From positions 2,163,501-2,227,500 of the forward strand of contig JAPFBL010000104.1 of the NCBI GenBank assembly GCA_026182355.1: a DNA stretch of 64,000 nucleotides, given 5' to 3'. Both the position numbers and the translations under genes were made by a program. Shown piece by piece: positions 41,215 to 50,760 of the stretch. The DNA is from Hermatobates lingyangjiaoensis (lineage: Eukaryota; Arthropoda; Insecta; Hemiptera; Hermatobatidae). The notes beneath the pieces were generated by a model. The model saw nothing but the letters and a program-made list of their open reading frames with translations, ran no database searches and was not told the origin of the DNA. Every line of letters starts with the position of its first letter. The first letter of the stretch is position 1.

Positions 41215-42423
41215 TTGAATTTCCTAGAGACAGAACTAGGCAAACATGTTCAAAATTTACCAGTTTCTATCCCAGAATTAATCGAGTTGATTCGTTTGTG
41301 TGTATTGGATGGCTGTTTTTCGTTTCAAGAAAAATTTTATAAACAAAAGTTTGGATTGTCTATGGGAAATTGCCTCTCCCCTGTTTTAAGTAATATCTAT
41401 ATGGAATATTTTGAGATCACCTACCTACCTACAATACTACCTACTAATGCTAAATGGTTTAGATATGTCGATGATATATTATGTATTTGGCCTGAAAATG
41501 AAAATGTTAACACCTTTTTGGATACCCTCAATATGGTTGTACCGTCCATAAAATTTACAATAGAACATGAAAACAATAATAAACTTCCTATCTTGGATGT
41601 ACTTTTACATAGGAATGGTGATAAATTAAAGTACAGTATTCATAGGAAGTCAACCAATTTTTCATCTTATGTTCATTTCTTCTCGGCTCATCCACTTAAA
41701 ACTAAAAAGTCAGTTTTTAGTAGCATGTTCTTAAGAGCTTTCAAAATTTGCAGTGAGGAATTTTTAGATGAAGAAATCAAAAATATTTACAAAATTGCAG
41801 ATTCTTTAATGTATCCAAAAAGGTTAATCGACAATATCATAAAAAAGGTGAAACAATCCATGATATTAAATAATGAAGAACAGTTCACAAGAAGGAATTT
41901 GTTAGTCATTCCATACAGTCCTTGTTTGAAAGATATGCCTTCATTTATGAAAAGATTGGACGTTTCTGTTGTGTTCAGTAATGATGGTAACTTGTTTAAC
42001 AGACTTGTCAATAATAAGCCAAAAAGAAAGGACTGTTGTGTATACAGGATACCATGTACTGACTGTGAAATGTCTTATATTGGACAGACGAGCAAAGGTC
42101 TTCTTACAAGGATAAAACAGCACAAATATTCCATCAGAAGAGAGGACGAAAAGAGTGCCTTGTTCATACACATAAGAAACAGTAATCATGTGATTAATTG
42201 GAATGAAGCAAATGAATTAATATACGTGTCTTCAGAAAGAAGAAGAAATATTGTAGAAAGTGCGCTCATAAAGAACTTTTATGAGAAGTTGATGAACAAT
42301 AGCCTAGGACTCTACAAATTAGATGAAGTTTTGATTAACGGGATAATTAAACAGATGAAGACTTCATCATTAAACACATTCAGGGTTGCCATCAATTCTG
42401 GAAATTTCAATCAGCCAAGTTAA
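41215..42423 (+). pseudogene. PLE reverse transcriptase (C-terminal part) plus GIY-YIG endonuclease, family C
   Basis: An intact 402-codon frame, but 5' truncated: it opens inside RT (the TTG start is not real) and lacks the N-terminal half with the first catalytic Asp. Seen in order: KQKFGLSMGNCLSPVLSNIY (residues 44-63), RYVDDILCIWP (YVDD at 84-87), KLPILDVLLHR, the linker with SVVFSNDGNLFNRLVNNKP, then the GIY-YIG domain: CCVYRIPC (274-281), YIGQTSKGLLTRIKQH (288 onward), NSNHVINW, and the catalytic Glu in VESALIK. It ends NFNQPS. In intact PLEs the two domains nick and copy at the target. The frame has no stop or shift, so truncation is its only visible lesion. A 3' pseudo-LTR with a hammerhead follows. 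Confidence 0.88.
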
Positions 42424-42560
42424 CAAGTATTTATTGTTTTTTTAGTTCACTTGCTCTCCGAAGATGTGTTAACGAAAGGCCTTAGAGCATTGTTTTCAAA
42501 AATTGTTTTCATTGTGGTAAATTAATTCATCTATTATATCAAGTGTTATTTTGATTATTA

Positions 42561-42563
<3 letters not shown>
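42424..42563 (+). mobile_element. 3' pseudo-LTR of family C PLE
   Basis: Starts right after the stop codon, carries the hammerhead at 42453-42488, and ends in (TA)n at 42564. It matches 1909-2030 and its mirror image. Confidence 0.8.
42453..42488 (+). ncRNA. hammerhead ribozyme motif, family C
   Basis: GCTCT 42453-42457, CCGAAGA 42458-42464 (C at the second position), T, stem II GTGTTAAC (short, partly mispaired), GAAA 42474-42477, helix III AGGCCT, U^AGAGC. Helix I is a perfect 5 bp. Confidence 0.7.

Positions 42564-42593
<30 letters not shown>
42564..42593. repeat. (TA)n microsatellite
   Basis: Pure TA run at the 3' end of the family C element. Confidence 0.95.
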
Positions 42594-42595
<2 letters not shown>

Positions 42596-43149
42596 TCGTG
42601 AAAGAAAGCGTTATTTCCTAATTTCCACATTTTTTCCTGTTTGGTTGTAGTAATGTTTATTAGCATAGTTTAATGGCAATACATTGAAAATTTGTTTTTT
42701 TTGAACTTGAAATATGTTTCTTACAGGGTGGTATATTTTCTCCAGAAGGAATAATGGAAAACTATGGATTGTACTTTTCCTTTTTGTTATTTTGTAACTT
42801 TGACATGAAGAAGGTATACAATTAGATAAACAAAAAATATTTAAAAATTACAAAGAATTTAAATTGTGGTTTTTCCTCTCTTTCCCTAAAACAGGCTTGT
42901 ATATCACCGAGTATATATTTTTAATACATTTCTATAAAAAACTGTAATCGCTGATACAGGTATTTCAATAAGCACGTTGACCTGGCCAGACAGTAATAGA
43001 TCGACATCAATCCAATTAAAATGATGTGTTTCCTGTCGTTATTAAACATCACTGCTTCCTTTTGACGTAATTCTCATTAACTGCATTTTTATCTCATTGA
43101 AGCACAAAGGTTGGCTTTAAAAAAAAGCAACATAATTAAAAAATTGGAA
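42594..43149. other. no recognisable gene
   Basis: A+T-rich sequence with nothing identified. Confidence 0.5.
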
Positions 43150-43335
43150 ATCGGGATATTGCGAAGCCAGGTAAGCTGCACCAATTATCCGAAGGGCCAA
43201 ATTTAGCAAAGGCTTTCCTCCTTGGAGTACCTCTTAATTATTCCTGGGTTAATGCTAATGCCAGCGCTAATATTTTATAAGGGCTATTATAGGGGGATGA
43301 AGGGCAAAGGGCACATTTATAGAGGTAACTTGCAA
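43150..43335. other. less A+T-rich block, possible conserved noncoding sequence
   Basis: A 185 bp block with balanced composition and words such as GCTAATGCCAGCGCTAAT inside very A+T-rich DNA. It has no long open frame and no repeat match in the window. It could be a regulatory element in a neuroligin-flanking region or an unrecognised old repeat. Confidence 0.25.
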
Positions 43336-43879
43336 ACACTGAGTAACTTGTGACCATCTGAATCATTAACGTACTTTGAAAATGTTTTCTAATTATACAA
43401 AATTTATATTTTTTATCATAAAAACAATCTTGTAGTTTCTGATTCTATAGGAATAAACAAAGTTAAGTTAACATGTTTTATCTTCTATAATAAAAATTCG
43501 TTTTATATAGTTATTAATCCAAAGCAACGAAAGTACATATATATTCTCCAGACACCGTGTTTGGGTATTCCCTATGTGAATGGGAAACATACTCAGTAAA
43601 AGATTCATGAAGACCAACTTAAATATTCCAGCACAATAGAGGAAGTGAGTCTTTATCACTAGTTCTATGTTTGATTCATGAATTGACTGATCATCATGGA
43701 TTGTACTATTTTTGATTAAAATATACCTAGCCACTAAATTCTAAGTCATTGTAAGAAATTCAGAAATGTAAGCAAAAAAAAAATCTGGAGTGGCCTACAC
43801 TCTACTTTACTATAAGCAACTTAATGTCAAATTTCTTGAGTATATAAAACATAATGTCTCATTTAAGCATAACATAAAT

Positions 43880-44110
43880 ATCTAAATGGGATATAATTAT
43901 TAGTCTTTCATTCCTGAGGTAGTACAGATAGTGACTGAAGGACATATCAATTTATAAGCTTATTTTGTACATCACAAATAATTTATTATTTGCAAATAAT
44001 TTCATTAGTATAACTACAGCAGTTATAACATTTTTGAAAAACCAAAGTGAATATTTCTCCTACAAGAGGACATGGCGTTTGTTCAAACAGCCAGTGTATT
44101 TCTTACATCG
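43880..44110 (-). repeat. dispersed repeat Y, copy 3
   Basis: The reverse strand shares GTACTACCTCAGGAATGAAA, GACTAATAATTATAT and the VRNTLAV-like block with copies 1 and 2. The coding-like block has a stop here. Confidence 0.5.
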
Positions 44111-44387
44111 TTTACTTGACATCCTTCTACATTGAATATTAAAGTAAAATTTTCAAATTTAAAACAGGAAAAGACCCTTTTATTCTCTGAAAAACATCTT
44201 AAACAACGAAGAAAATGTTGTTTCAAGGTGATTTGTTAATTAAAGATGTACGATAATTACATTTATTAATCTCTAAACGAAAGATTTATATTTTGAATTA
44301 TCTTTTACATTTTTGGTTTTTAACAGAATTATTATACTGGGAATTTTATGGCTTCTTGGTATTAATTAAGATCATTTTCCTTCCCCT
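44111..44387. other. no recognisable gene
   Basis: A+T-rich sequence with nothing identified. Confidence 0.5.
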
Positions 44388-45395
44388 TTGTCAAATAACA
44401 TATATACGAATTTTTTTTTCATGACTGTTATCATTTACCTGCACAATATTATTCCTCTTACATCTCTTATAAGTCAATAATATATTTTCATTTTTCCATT
44501 AGAAACATCAATTTTATCTCAGTGGATTCGCTCAAAAAATTTCTAAGTCAATGTAAACAATGTAAAAAAATATAAAAAATTCGACAAGTATAGCAGGTGA
44601 TCTCTTAGTCTAAGATAAACAAAGAGTTTTTATATCGTTATTGCTCTTTCCCGTAATTGAAACTTCATGATTTTTTTTATAAATTACTAATTTTTTGTTC
44701 CATTTTTGGTCAAATTTTCATTATTTTTTAACGAGCCGTTTAGCGTCAAAGAAACATTTTCTGAAAACACAAATCGTACTGTAACGCCCCTTTAGCGAAT
44801 GTAATTTTAAAAAAAAATATCTCAACTCATTCTCCATATAATGTTCTATTTATAGGCATAGCTTCATTCTAATCCGTCAAACAGTATCAAAGCTTGTATC
44901 GCTCTCACAAGGTTTGAGATTGAATTATAAGTCAAAATTTGTATCTTTTATTGAAAAAAAAATATTTCCCGACGTTTTAAAATTCTGAATATATTTTTCG
45001 TTCGTTCCATTTGTAACCTCAAAAATAATATCAAAATTTCAAAACTCTAGGGTTATCAGTTTAGGAGAAATAAATGTTTTAAAAAAAACGGTTTTTGGCA
45101 AAAAAAGTGACTTTCCCATCATGCATAATTCTTCCCAAACAATAGGGGTCTTTGTCTTTATGAGGCCCATTTTTGTGTAAAATATCAACTTGATCCATCA
45201 AAGATTCTGGACCGTAGCGTGGTAACAAGCAATGCTAACACACCCACCCACCCACCCACCCACCCACCCACACACACACAGACATCATCGTAAAAACGTC
45301 ATAAAACGACTTCTGGGACCTCAAAACATGTAATTCCGTCAAAATCTCGAGATCGAATTTTTTCACGATCACTATACTTTACTTATAGTAAAGTA
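44388..45395 (-). repeat. repeat X, right copy of a 1 kb inverted pair
   Basis: Reverse complement of 38945-39874, ending ACTTTACTTATAGTAAAGTA. It is longer by about 80 bp, mainly from an insertion near 44600 and a longer (CCCA)n tract at 45241-45270. Divergence is roughly 10% by eye. Confidence 0.8.
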
Positions 45396-46934
45396 AAAAA
45401 AAGGAATCCTGTGAAAAGAGAATCTTTCTCACAGAATCTACTGTGCTATTCACGACTCACGTCATACATCTATTATGGCTGATGAGAACCGTCACGTGGA
45501 CCAAAGATCTCAGTCCCTTTTTCTATAATAGCATCACTGTGCTAAAATACTTTGTAAAGTCAACATTTTTAGTCTTCCAGTTTTGCAAAAAGAGTTGTAT
45601 AACAAATTTTATATAAAATATTTCTTCGTAATTATTGTTACTCGTACGACCCCACAAATTGTAATCATCTCCTTTTTTTTATATTTATAGTTAATGTATA
45701 ATGTTTACTTCTCTTTGTTTTGCATAACTGTGGAAAAGATTTTTCATAAAAACAGAATGATCACAATATGAGAGTTTGATGTAAACCTGAAAAACTGACC
45801 AAGTTTTATATAAGTATTTTGTTTTTATAGTTTTATTCTAATAGGTGGTAATACATGTCAATTATTTATAATGTATAAACCTTTAAGAGTTTTTAATACA
45901 GTTTTACTGAGTAGAACAAATATAAATAAATGGTTAGTTACTTCAAAATTCCAAACCATTATGTTTTGATTTAGCTAAATCATTTTTATAGACATATAAA
46001 ATAGAAGAACACAAAAAACCTATATACGTAAATCGCAATAATTGATTATTACATAGAGTGAGGTGAAAATCAAAGAAGGAAAGTAATCTACCACCTTCGC
46101 CATCTGATCACTCGGCACTAGAAGTTTACGTACAGATTTATTTCAGTTCTTTCTTTCCGTTGTTTTTTTTTCTCGGTCCTCTGAGCTGCGAGTAATGACT
46201 GATCACAAATGCCACGTATAAATAACTCTGATGGTTGTGCTGGCAGGTTATAAAAGTTTTAAAAGTCAAACAAGAAAAAACTTTGTTAAACAACCTACTA
46301 GAATAATGATGTAGGATAACACTTCATAAAAAGAGGTTAAACATCACTTATAAATGAACCACAGTTTCTACAGAATATCAGAATTATAATTATATTCCTA
46401 TCGAATAGTGGCAAATGAAATTTAGACAATTCTTTAGTTACACATCCAAACAGTACTGGGTTACAAATCTCCACACTTACACCCAGACGTTATATCAACA
46501 CAAATTTGTTTATTTAACGGATATTTTGTCATATACACCAGAAATATGTATTGATACACTTTTTAGCAGTGTGGTAAAATCAGACAAAAGTGTTTTAATC
46601 AATGAAAGACTAGTTTTGTTTGATAACATACAAACATAATGTTACTATTTGTATGCGAATGTAAATGTAAATGTAACCTAATCACTGGTCGCTTATGGAG
46701 TACATATAGATATCAATTATCCAGCGTTTATACAATTAAATGGCAGTGGTACGTATAAACATTACCTTCGAGGAAATGTAATGTACTTGTAATTCTACGT
46801 ACTTATATGATGAAATTCAAACACTTTTATAGCCATCCTTCCATCACTTAATGAAGAGGCATTATATTTAGTCAATATCATTATATTCTAATGTAGTGCA
46901 ATCAGTTATTATGTGGTATTTACTCATTGTAGGG
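45396..46934. other. no recognisable gene
   Basis: A+T-rich sequence. The 74-codon frame at 46415 has no recognisable domain. Confidence 0.5.
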
Positions 46935-46987
46935 TAAAAATCTAATGAAATGGTCTCCACATATAAAACTTTTAATGATATAAACAA

Positions 46988-47022
46988 CGCGTTTCGAACA
47001 CGTAGTGTTCTTCCTCAGGCAT
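46988..47022 (-). ncRNA. hammerhead ribozyme motif, family F
   Basis: Minus strand: CTGAGGA (rc of 47012-47018), A, stem II GAACAC-TAC-GTGTTC (6 bp), GAAA (rc of 46992-46995), helix III ACGCGT, U^GTTTA. Helix I next to the core is weak (C-G, G-U). Confidence 0.7.
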
Positions 47023-47127
47023 TAACTAAAAAATACAATGACACCAGAGAGTTATCTATAGTACAAATTTTGTACTTATTTACTTTGTACTAAAGATAAC
47101 TCTCTGGTGTCATTGTATTTTTTAGTT

Positions 47128-47170
47128 AATGCCTGAGGAAGAACACTACGTGTTCGAAACGCGTTGTTTA
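47128..47170 (+). ncRNA. hammerhead ribozyme motif, family F
   Basis: Mirror of the previous motif: CTGAGGA 47133-47139, A, GAACAC/GTGTTC, GAAA 47156-47159, helix III ACGCGT, U47165^GTTTA. Confidence 0.7.
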
Positions 47171-47226
47171 TATCATTAAAAGTTTTATATGTGGAGACCA
47201 TTTCATTAGATTTTTACCCTACAATA

Positions 47227-47469
47227 TCATTATAGTTAGTCAATCATTATAGTTAGGCATCATTGTAGTCAATATACGGAGAGAGGGGAGACAAAGGTAA
47301 ATAATATTAATAATAACAAACATAAAAAATAAATTAAAACATTTAGTAAAAAAAATTAGTAAAATTTTGTTAAAATACGTGAAAATATATAAAATAAAAC
47401 AACAAAGGTAGTCAGTCGACTTCGTTAGAGTGTCACTTACACTGAGTAGGTACAGAAACTCGCTCAGTA
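47227..47469. other. no recognisable gene
   Basis: A+T-rich sequence. A 93-codon antisense frame is low-complexity and unsupported. Confidence 0.5.
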
Positions 47470-47790
47470 TAAGAGAGACTAGCAATGACTGCTTGTTTTG
47501 GTTGAAACATCTTAACCACATTTCTGATTTTCTGATAGTGGTTCAGAGGTTGAGTTTAGTTTTACGTGTTTACTATACAATTTTGTTATATATATAGTTG
47601 AGTAGCAGTTTACTTCTCAATGCGAAGTATATTTCTTCGAAATATTGAAGTAAGTTCTGTAGTTACTTTCTGTGTTCTTTCCTATTTGTTAAAGTTTATA
47701 TATATATCTATTTAAAATGAACACTGACACATAGAAAAAAACGTAACAAAGACTCACTTTTCATTATTTCGATCGCCATAACGGAATATA
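47470..47790 (+). mobile_element. decayed PLE termini (family A, family D-like)
   Basis: 47470-47580 is a degraded family A copy (GACTGCTTGTTTTGGTTGAAA ... GTGGTT). 47600-47705 resembles the family D-like terminus at 15665-15790. 47735-47785 (minus) keeps the GAAA side of the 40.97 kb motif but lacks its CUGANGA box. Confidence 0.45.
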
Positions 47791-48559
47791 TATATAAGGG
47801 ACTACCAAATATTATACAGAAATATATTAAATTAGGAAAGCAATTCTGTTCAACTGATTAAAATGGAATATTTTCATTATGAAGTGATGCCGTTCGGGGA
47901 TGGGAAGTCTCAGGAACGCTGTGGTAGAATCAACTTAATCAAGGTGACCCGAAGACTCTTCTCAATCTACTTACAGGGGACATATCCTAATTGCTGCGAC
48001 CCAAATCCGGCTTGAGGCTAAATATCACAAAGCTCCATTTTCTTCCTTGTAAAACCTATATATTTCAACATCTTAACTCTGAAATTTATGTAAGACCCTC
48101 AAAGCAATAAGTTTGATATCTTTCAAATCACTCTGATGAAAATACCTCAAAGAAACATCATTTCAAATGTAAAAAAAGCTTTCCACACAAAAAAAGTGTT
48201 AATAAATGTTTTATAAATATATATTTTATAATATCGAACGGCAAGATAAACATGTAGTGACTTAAATTATAAAATTTATGAGATTTTTAGGTTTACCGTA
48301 TCTTAGATATTAATTCATAAAGAGTTAACAAGAGACAGTTAACATCTTGGACAGTGCATGTCCTCTGATGTCAAAAAAGAATCATATGCTCTGTGGTTCT
48401 AACATCCCGATAAAATCCTTCGAAAGATTGTATCGGTCTGACTGGGACCAGTATTGTAACTTAAACAAAATATATTTTTGCTCTATTGAGTTTTACTGAA
48501 CAATTATACAATTATTATATAGTTACTTTTTTCAAACAAAAATACAATTATTATTCAGT
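47791..48559. other. no recognisable gene
   Basis: A+T-rich sequence with nothing identified. Confidence 0.5.
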
Positions 48560-48790
48560 ACATAAGAACAGGACACAGACAGTTATATATATTCTTCCGT
48601 GAAAGTCTTTGTATTCTTTTCTTTAATATTATGTTTTATATAGTCAGAATTCTATTTTGTGGAGACTTCAAACGTCTCTTGACCAGTGCTTGGTTTCCCT
48701 CTTTCATTTTTCCTGAATATTGTTCAAACCGAAAATTATGGACTGTAAGTGTGTGATTTTAAATTCTCTGTTTCCTTATGTACATTGAAT
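48560..48790 (+). mobile_element. decayed family J terminus
   Basis: CCTGAATATTGTTCAAACCG then AAAATTATGGACTGTAAG aligns with the family J hammerhead at 24207-24242, but the box has lost its GA and helix III/I are altered. Confidence 0.45.
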
Positions 48791-49040
48791 TATCAATGAT
48801 CAAACCACAATATGAAATGGGAAAAAAGGACTAAGATCTTTCGACCATAACAAGCGGTCTTCGTCAGAGTCAAAAAGCCAACTGCGAGAGTCAAAAAACC
48901 CAAAAACTCAGTTGGGTTTTGACTATGACGAAGACCGCTTGTTACGGTTGAGAGATCTTAGGTTCGTTTTCCCATTTGATATTGTGGTTTTATCATTGAT
49001 TGTTGTTTCACGTATTTATATGAAATCATGTAACATTGAA
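48791..49040. mobile_element. family A palindrome
   Basis: The minus-sense unit has an intact ribozyme. The plus-sense unit is decayed (ATGACGA box, GAGA for GAAA). The tail TTGTTTCACGTATTTATATG precedes (TA)n at 49041-49080. Confidence 0.65.
48829..48871 (-). ncRNA. hammerhead ribozyme motif, family A
   Basis: Minus strand: GACT, CTGACGA (rc of 48861-48867), A, stem II GACCG/TGGTC, GAAA, helix III AGATCT, U^AGTC. The 3' side of stem II differs from other copies (TGGTC against CGGTT) and still pairs through GACC...GGTC. Confidence 0.75.
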
Positions 49041-49046
49041 CTATAT

Positions 49047-49081
<35 letters not shown>

Positions 49082-49130
49082 TTTTGAGATTTATTGAGGG
49101 TTTTTGGTCTAATATTCAAAAAACTTCGTT

Positions 49131-49170
49131 GCCAACGTTTCGATATATATTTATATCATCTTCAGGGCTA
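49131..49170 (-). ncRNA. hammerhead ribozyme motif, family B
   Basis: Minus strand: TAGCC, CTGAAGA (rc of 49159-49165), U, stem II GATATA.../...TATATC, GAAA (rc of 49138-49141), helix III ACGT, U^GGC. Stem II sequence differs from the 13 kb copies but still pairs. Confidence 0.8.
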
Positions 49171-49679
49171 AAAACATTGTTACATTGAGCACAACTTATT
49201 TCAACAAAACTGGTATGCTATTTTGTACATGGTCAACAAACAATTGAAAAATTACAATGGTAAAACTATAGATTTTTATATTTAAGTTTGTTATAATAAT
49301 GTTTGGAAACTACACAGATATAAATTGGTTTACCTGGGAAGTATGTTTACTGTTGTTTGTTATGTTTCTTCCTTTTCATTTGAATTGTGTCCTTATACTG
49401 GGGTCACTGAATGGAAACGTTACTCATGCTACTAAACCAAGCAAGTGCGTGGAGGTTACATTTTTTCCATTGTTATCCGTTTTTAAAATTCCAGTGTTTA
49501 CTTGTTTTGTTAAGTTTGGCAATTTTTAGTGTGTTGTCCCTATGTTCGTCTGTTGGATAATGAAAAGATGTTTGTGTATATTTGACTAAATTTTTCAATG
49601 TCGGTTCTTGCGTTGCATGTGTTCTTGGTTTTTTCTATATGTATAATTTCTTTTACCAGTCTTTTCCGTATGTGTCTTT

Positions 49680-49966
49680 CTGGACAAACCAGCCAATACC
49701 TATCAAGCAGGATATCACAACACAAATCAGACATCACAGGACACAAAATAACATGCGCTCTAGCAAAACACGCTAATACACATAAACACAATTTTGATTT
49801 TCGAAATCCCGTAATAAGAGATAAAGAAAAACACATACGGAAAAGACTGGTAAAAGAAATTATACATATAGAAAAAACCAAGAACACATGCAACGCAAGA
49901 ACCGACATTGAAAAATTTAGTCAAATATACACAAACATCTTTTCATTATCCAACAGACGAACATAG
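49680..49966 (+). pseudogene. PLE GIY-YIG endonuclease fragment, family B
   Basis: The plus-strand frame reads LSGQTSQYLSSRISQHKSDI (equivalent to the YIG-QTSxxLxxRIxQH segment, with the catalytic Arg), ITCALAKHANTHKHNFDF, then KRLVKEIIHIEKTKNTCN (catalytic Glu helix) and ends LSNRRT. The reading upstream of LSGQTS is antisense to the mirrored arm and is not PLE. An antisense copy of the last 90 codons lies at 49540-49700. Confidence 0.75.
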
Positions 49967-50335
49967 GGACAACACACTAAAAATTGCCAAACTTAACAAA
50001 ACAAGTAAACACTGGAATTTTAAAAACGGATAACAATGGAAAAAATGTAACCTCCACGCACTTGCTTGGTTTAGTAGCATGAGTAACGTTTCCATTCAGT
50101 GACCCCAGTATAAGGACACAATTCAAATGAAAAGGAAGAAACATAACAAACAACAGTAAACATACTTCCCAGGTAAACCAATTTATATCTGTGTAGTTTC
50201 CAAACATTATTATAACAAACTTAAATATAAAAATCTATAGTTTTACCATTGTAATTTTTCAATTGTTTGTTGACCATGTACAAAATAGCATACCAGTTTT
50301 GTTGAAATAAGTTGTGCTCAATGTAACAATGTTTT

Positions 50336-50375
50336 TAGCCCTGAAGATGATATAAATATATATCGAAACGTTGGC
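50336..50375 (+). ncRNA. hammerhead ribozyme motif, family B
   Basis: TAGCC 50336-50340, CTGAAGA 50341-50347, T, stem II GATATA/TATATC, GAAA 50365-50368, helix III ACGT, U50372^GGC. Mirror of 49131-49170. Confidence 0.8.
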
Positions 50376-50459
50376 AACGAAGTTTTTTGAATATTAGACC
50401 AAAAACCCTCAATAAATCTCAAAAAATATATGAACAGTTGGTCAAGAAAAGGACATCAA

Positions 50460-50463
<4 letters not shown>

Positions 50464-50491
<28 letters not shown>
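50464..50491. repeat. (TA)n microsatellite
   Basis: Pure TA run. A second TA run lies at 50564-50583. Confidence 0.9.
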
Positions 50492-50492
<1 letters not shown>

Positions 50493-50584
50493 GTAGCAGA
50501 TTCAATAATACATCGACAGTTTTGATAGAATAGGTGTGTTGTTTAATCGGCATTTGGTCCCAATATATATATATATATATATTG

Positions 50585-50760
50585 TATGTTTTGTTATTGA
50601 GGGCTAGGTCAAATAAAAGAAAATAAACTCCTTCTTGGCCAACGTTTCGATGTATTTGTACATCATCTTCAGGGCTAAAATTAGATTAAGAACTATAATC
50701 CATTTACCAAAACAATCTACAACTCATATAGAGAACTAACACAAATTTTTGTGTTGGGAT
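50585..50760 (-). mobile_element. 3' pseudo-LTR of family B PLE
   Basis: Nearly identical to the left arm at 12967-13130, with the hammerhead at 50638-50677. It is truncated at about 50760, where unrelated DNA begins. Confidence 0.75.
50638..50677 (-). ncRNA. hammerhead ribozyme motif, family B
   Basis: Minus strand: TAGCC, CTGAAGA (rc of 50666-50672), U, stem II GATGTA/TACATC, GAAA (rc of 50645-50648), helix III ACGT, U^GGCC. Confidence 0.85.

Larger units (their letters stand above)
46935..47226. mobile_element. palindromic mini-element with two hammerheads, family F
   Basis: Arms of about 130 bp (46935-47066 and 47094-47226) are almost perfect reverse complements (ATTGTAGGGTAAAAATCTAA at the left end and its complement at the right), with a 27 bp centre. 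Each arm has one complete hammerhead core. No coding sequence, no (TA)n flank and no other copy in the window. Confidence 0.8.
49082..50430. mobile_element. palindromic PLE family B composite
   Basis: Arms about 49082-49675 and 49828-50430, almost 600 bp each, are near-perfect reverse complements. Each arm contains the end of a GIY-YIG ORF, a 3' pseudo-LTR and a hammerhead. The 150 bp centre supplies more of the endonuclease in plus orientation. The outer ends TTTTTGAGATTTATTGAGGG and complement abut A+T-rich DNA and (TA)n. Confidence 0.85.

Noticed and set aside
49299..49529. 76-codon frame repeated exactly in inverse at 49977-50207
   Set aside because: It is duplicated because it lies in the palindrome arms; no family signature, and it is antisense to the PLE pseudo-LTR.
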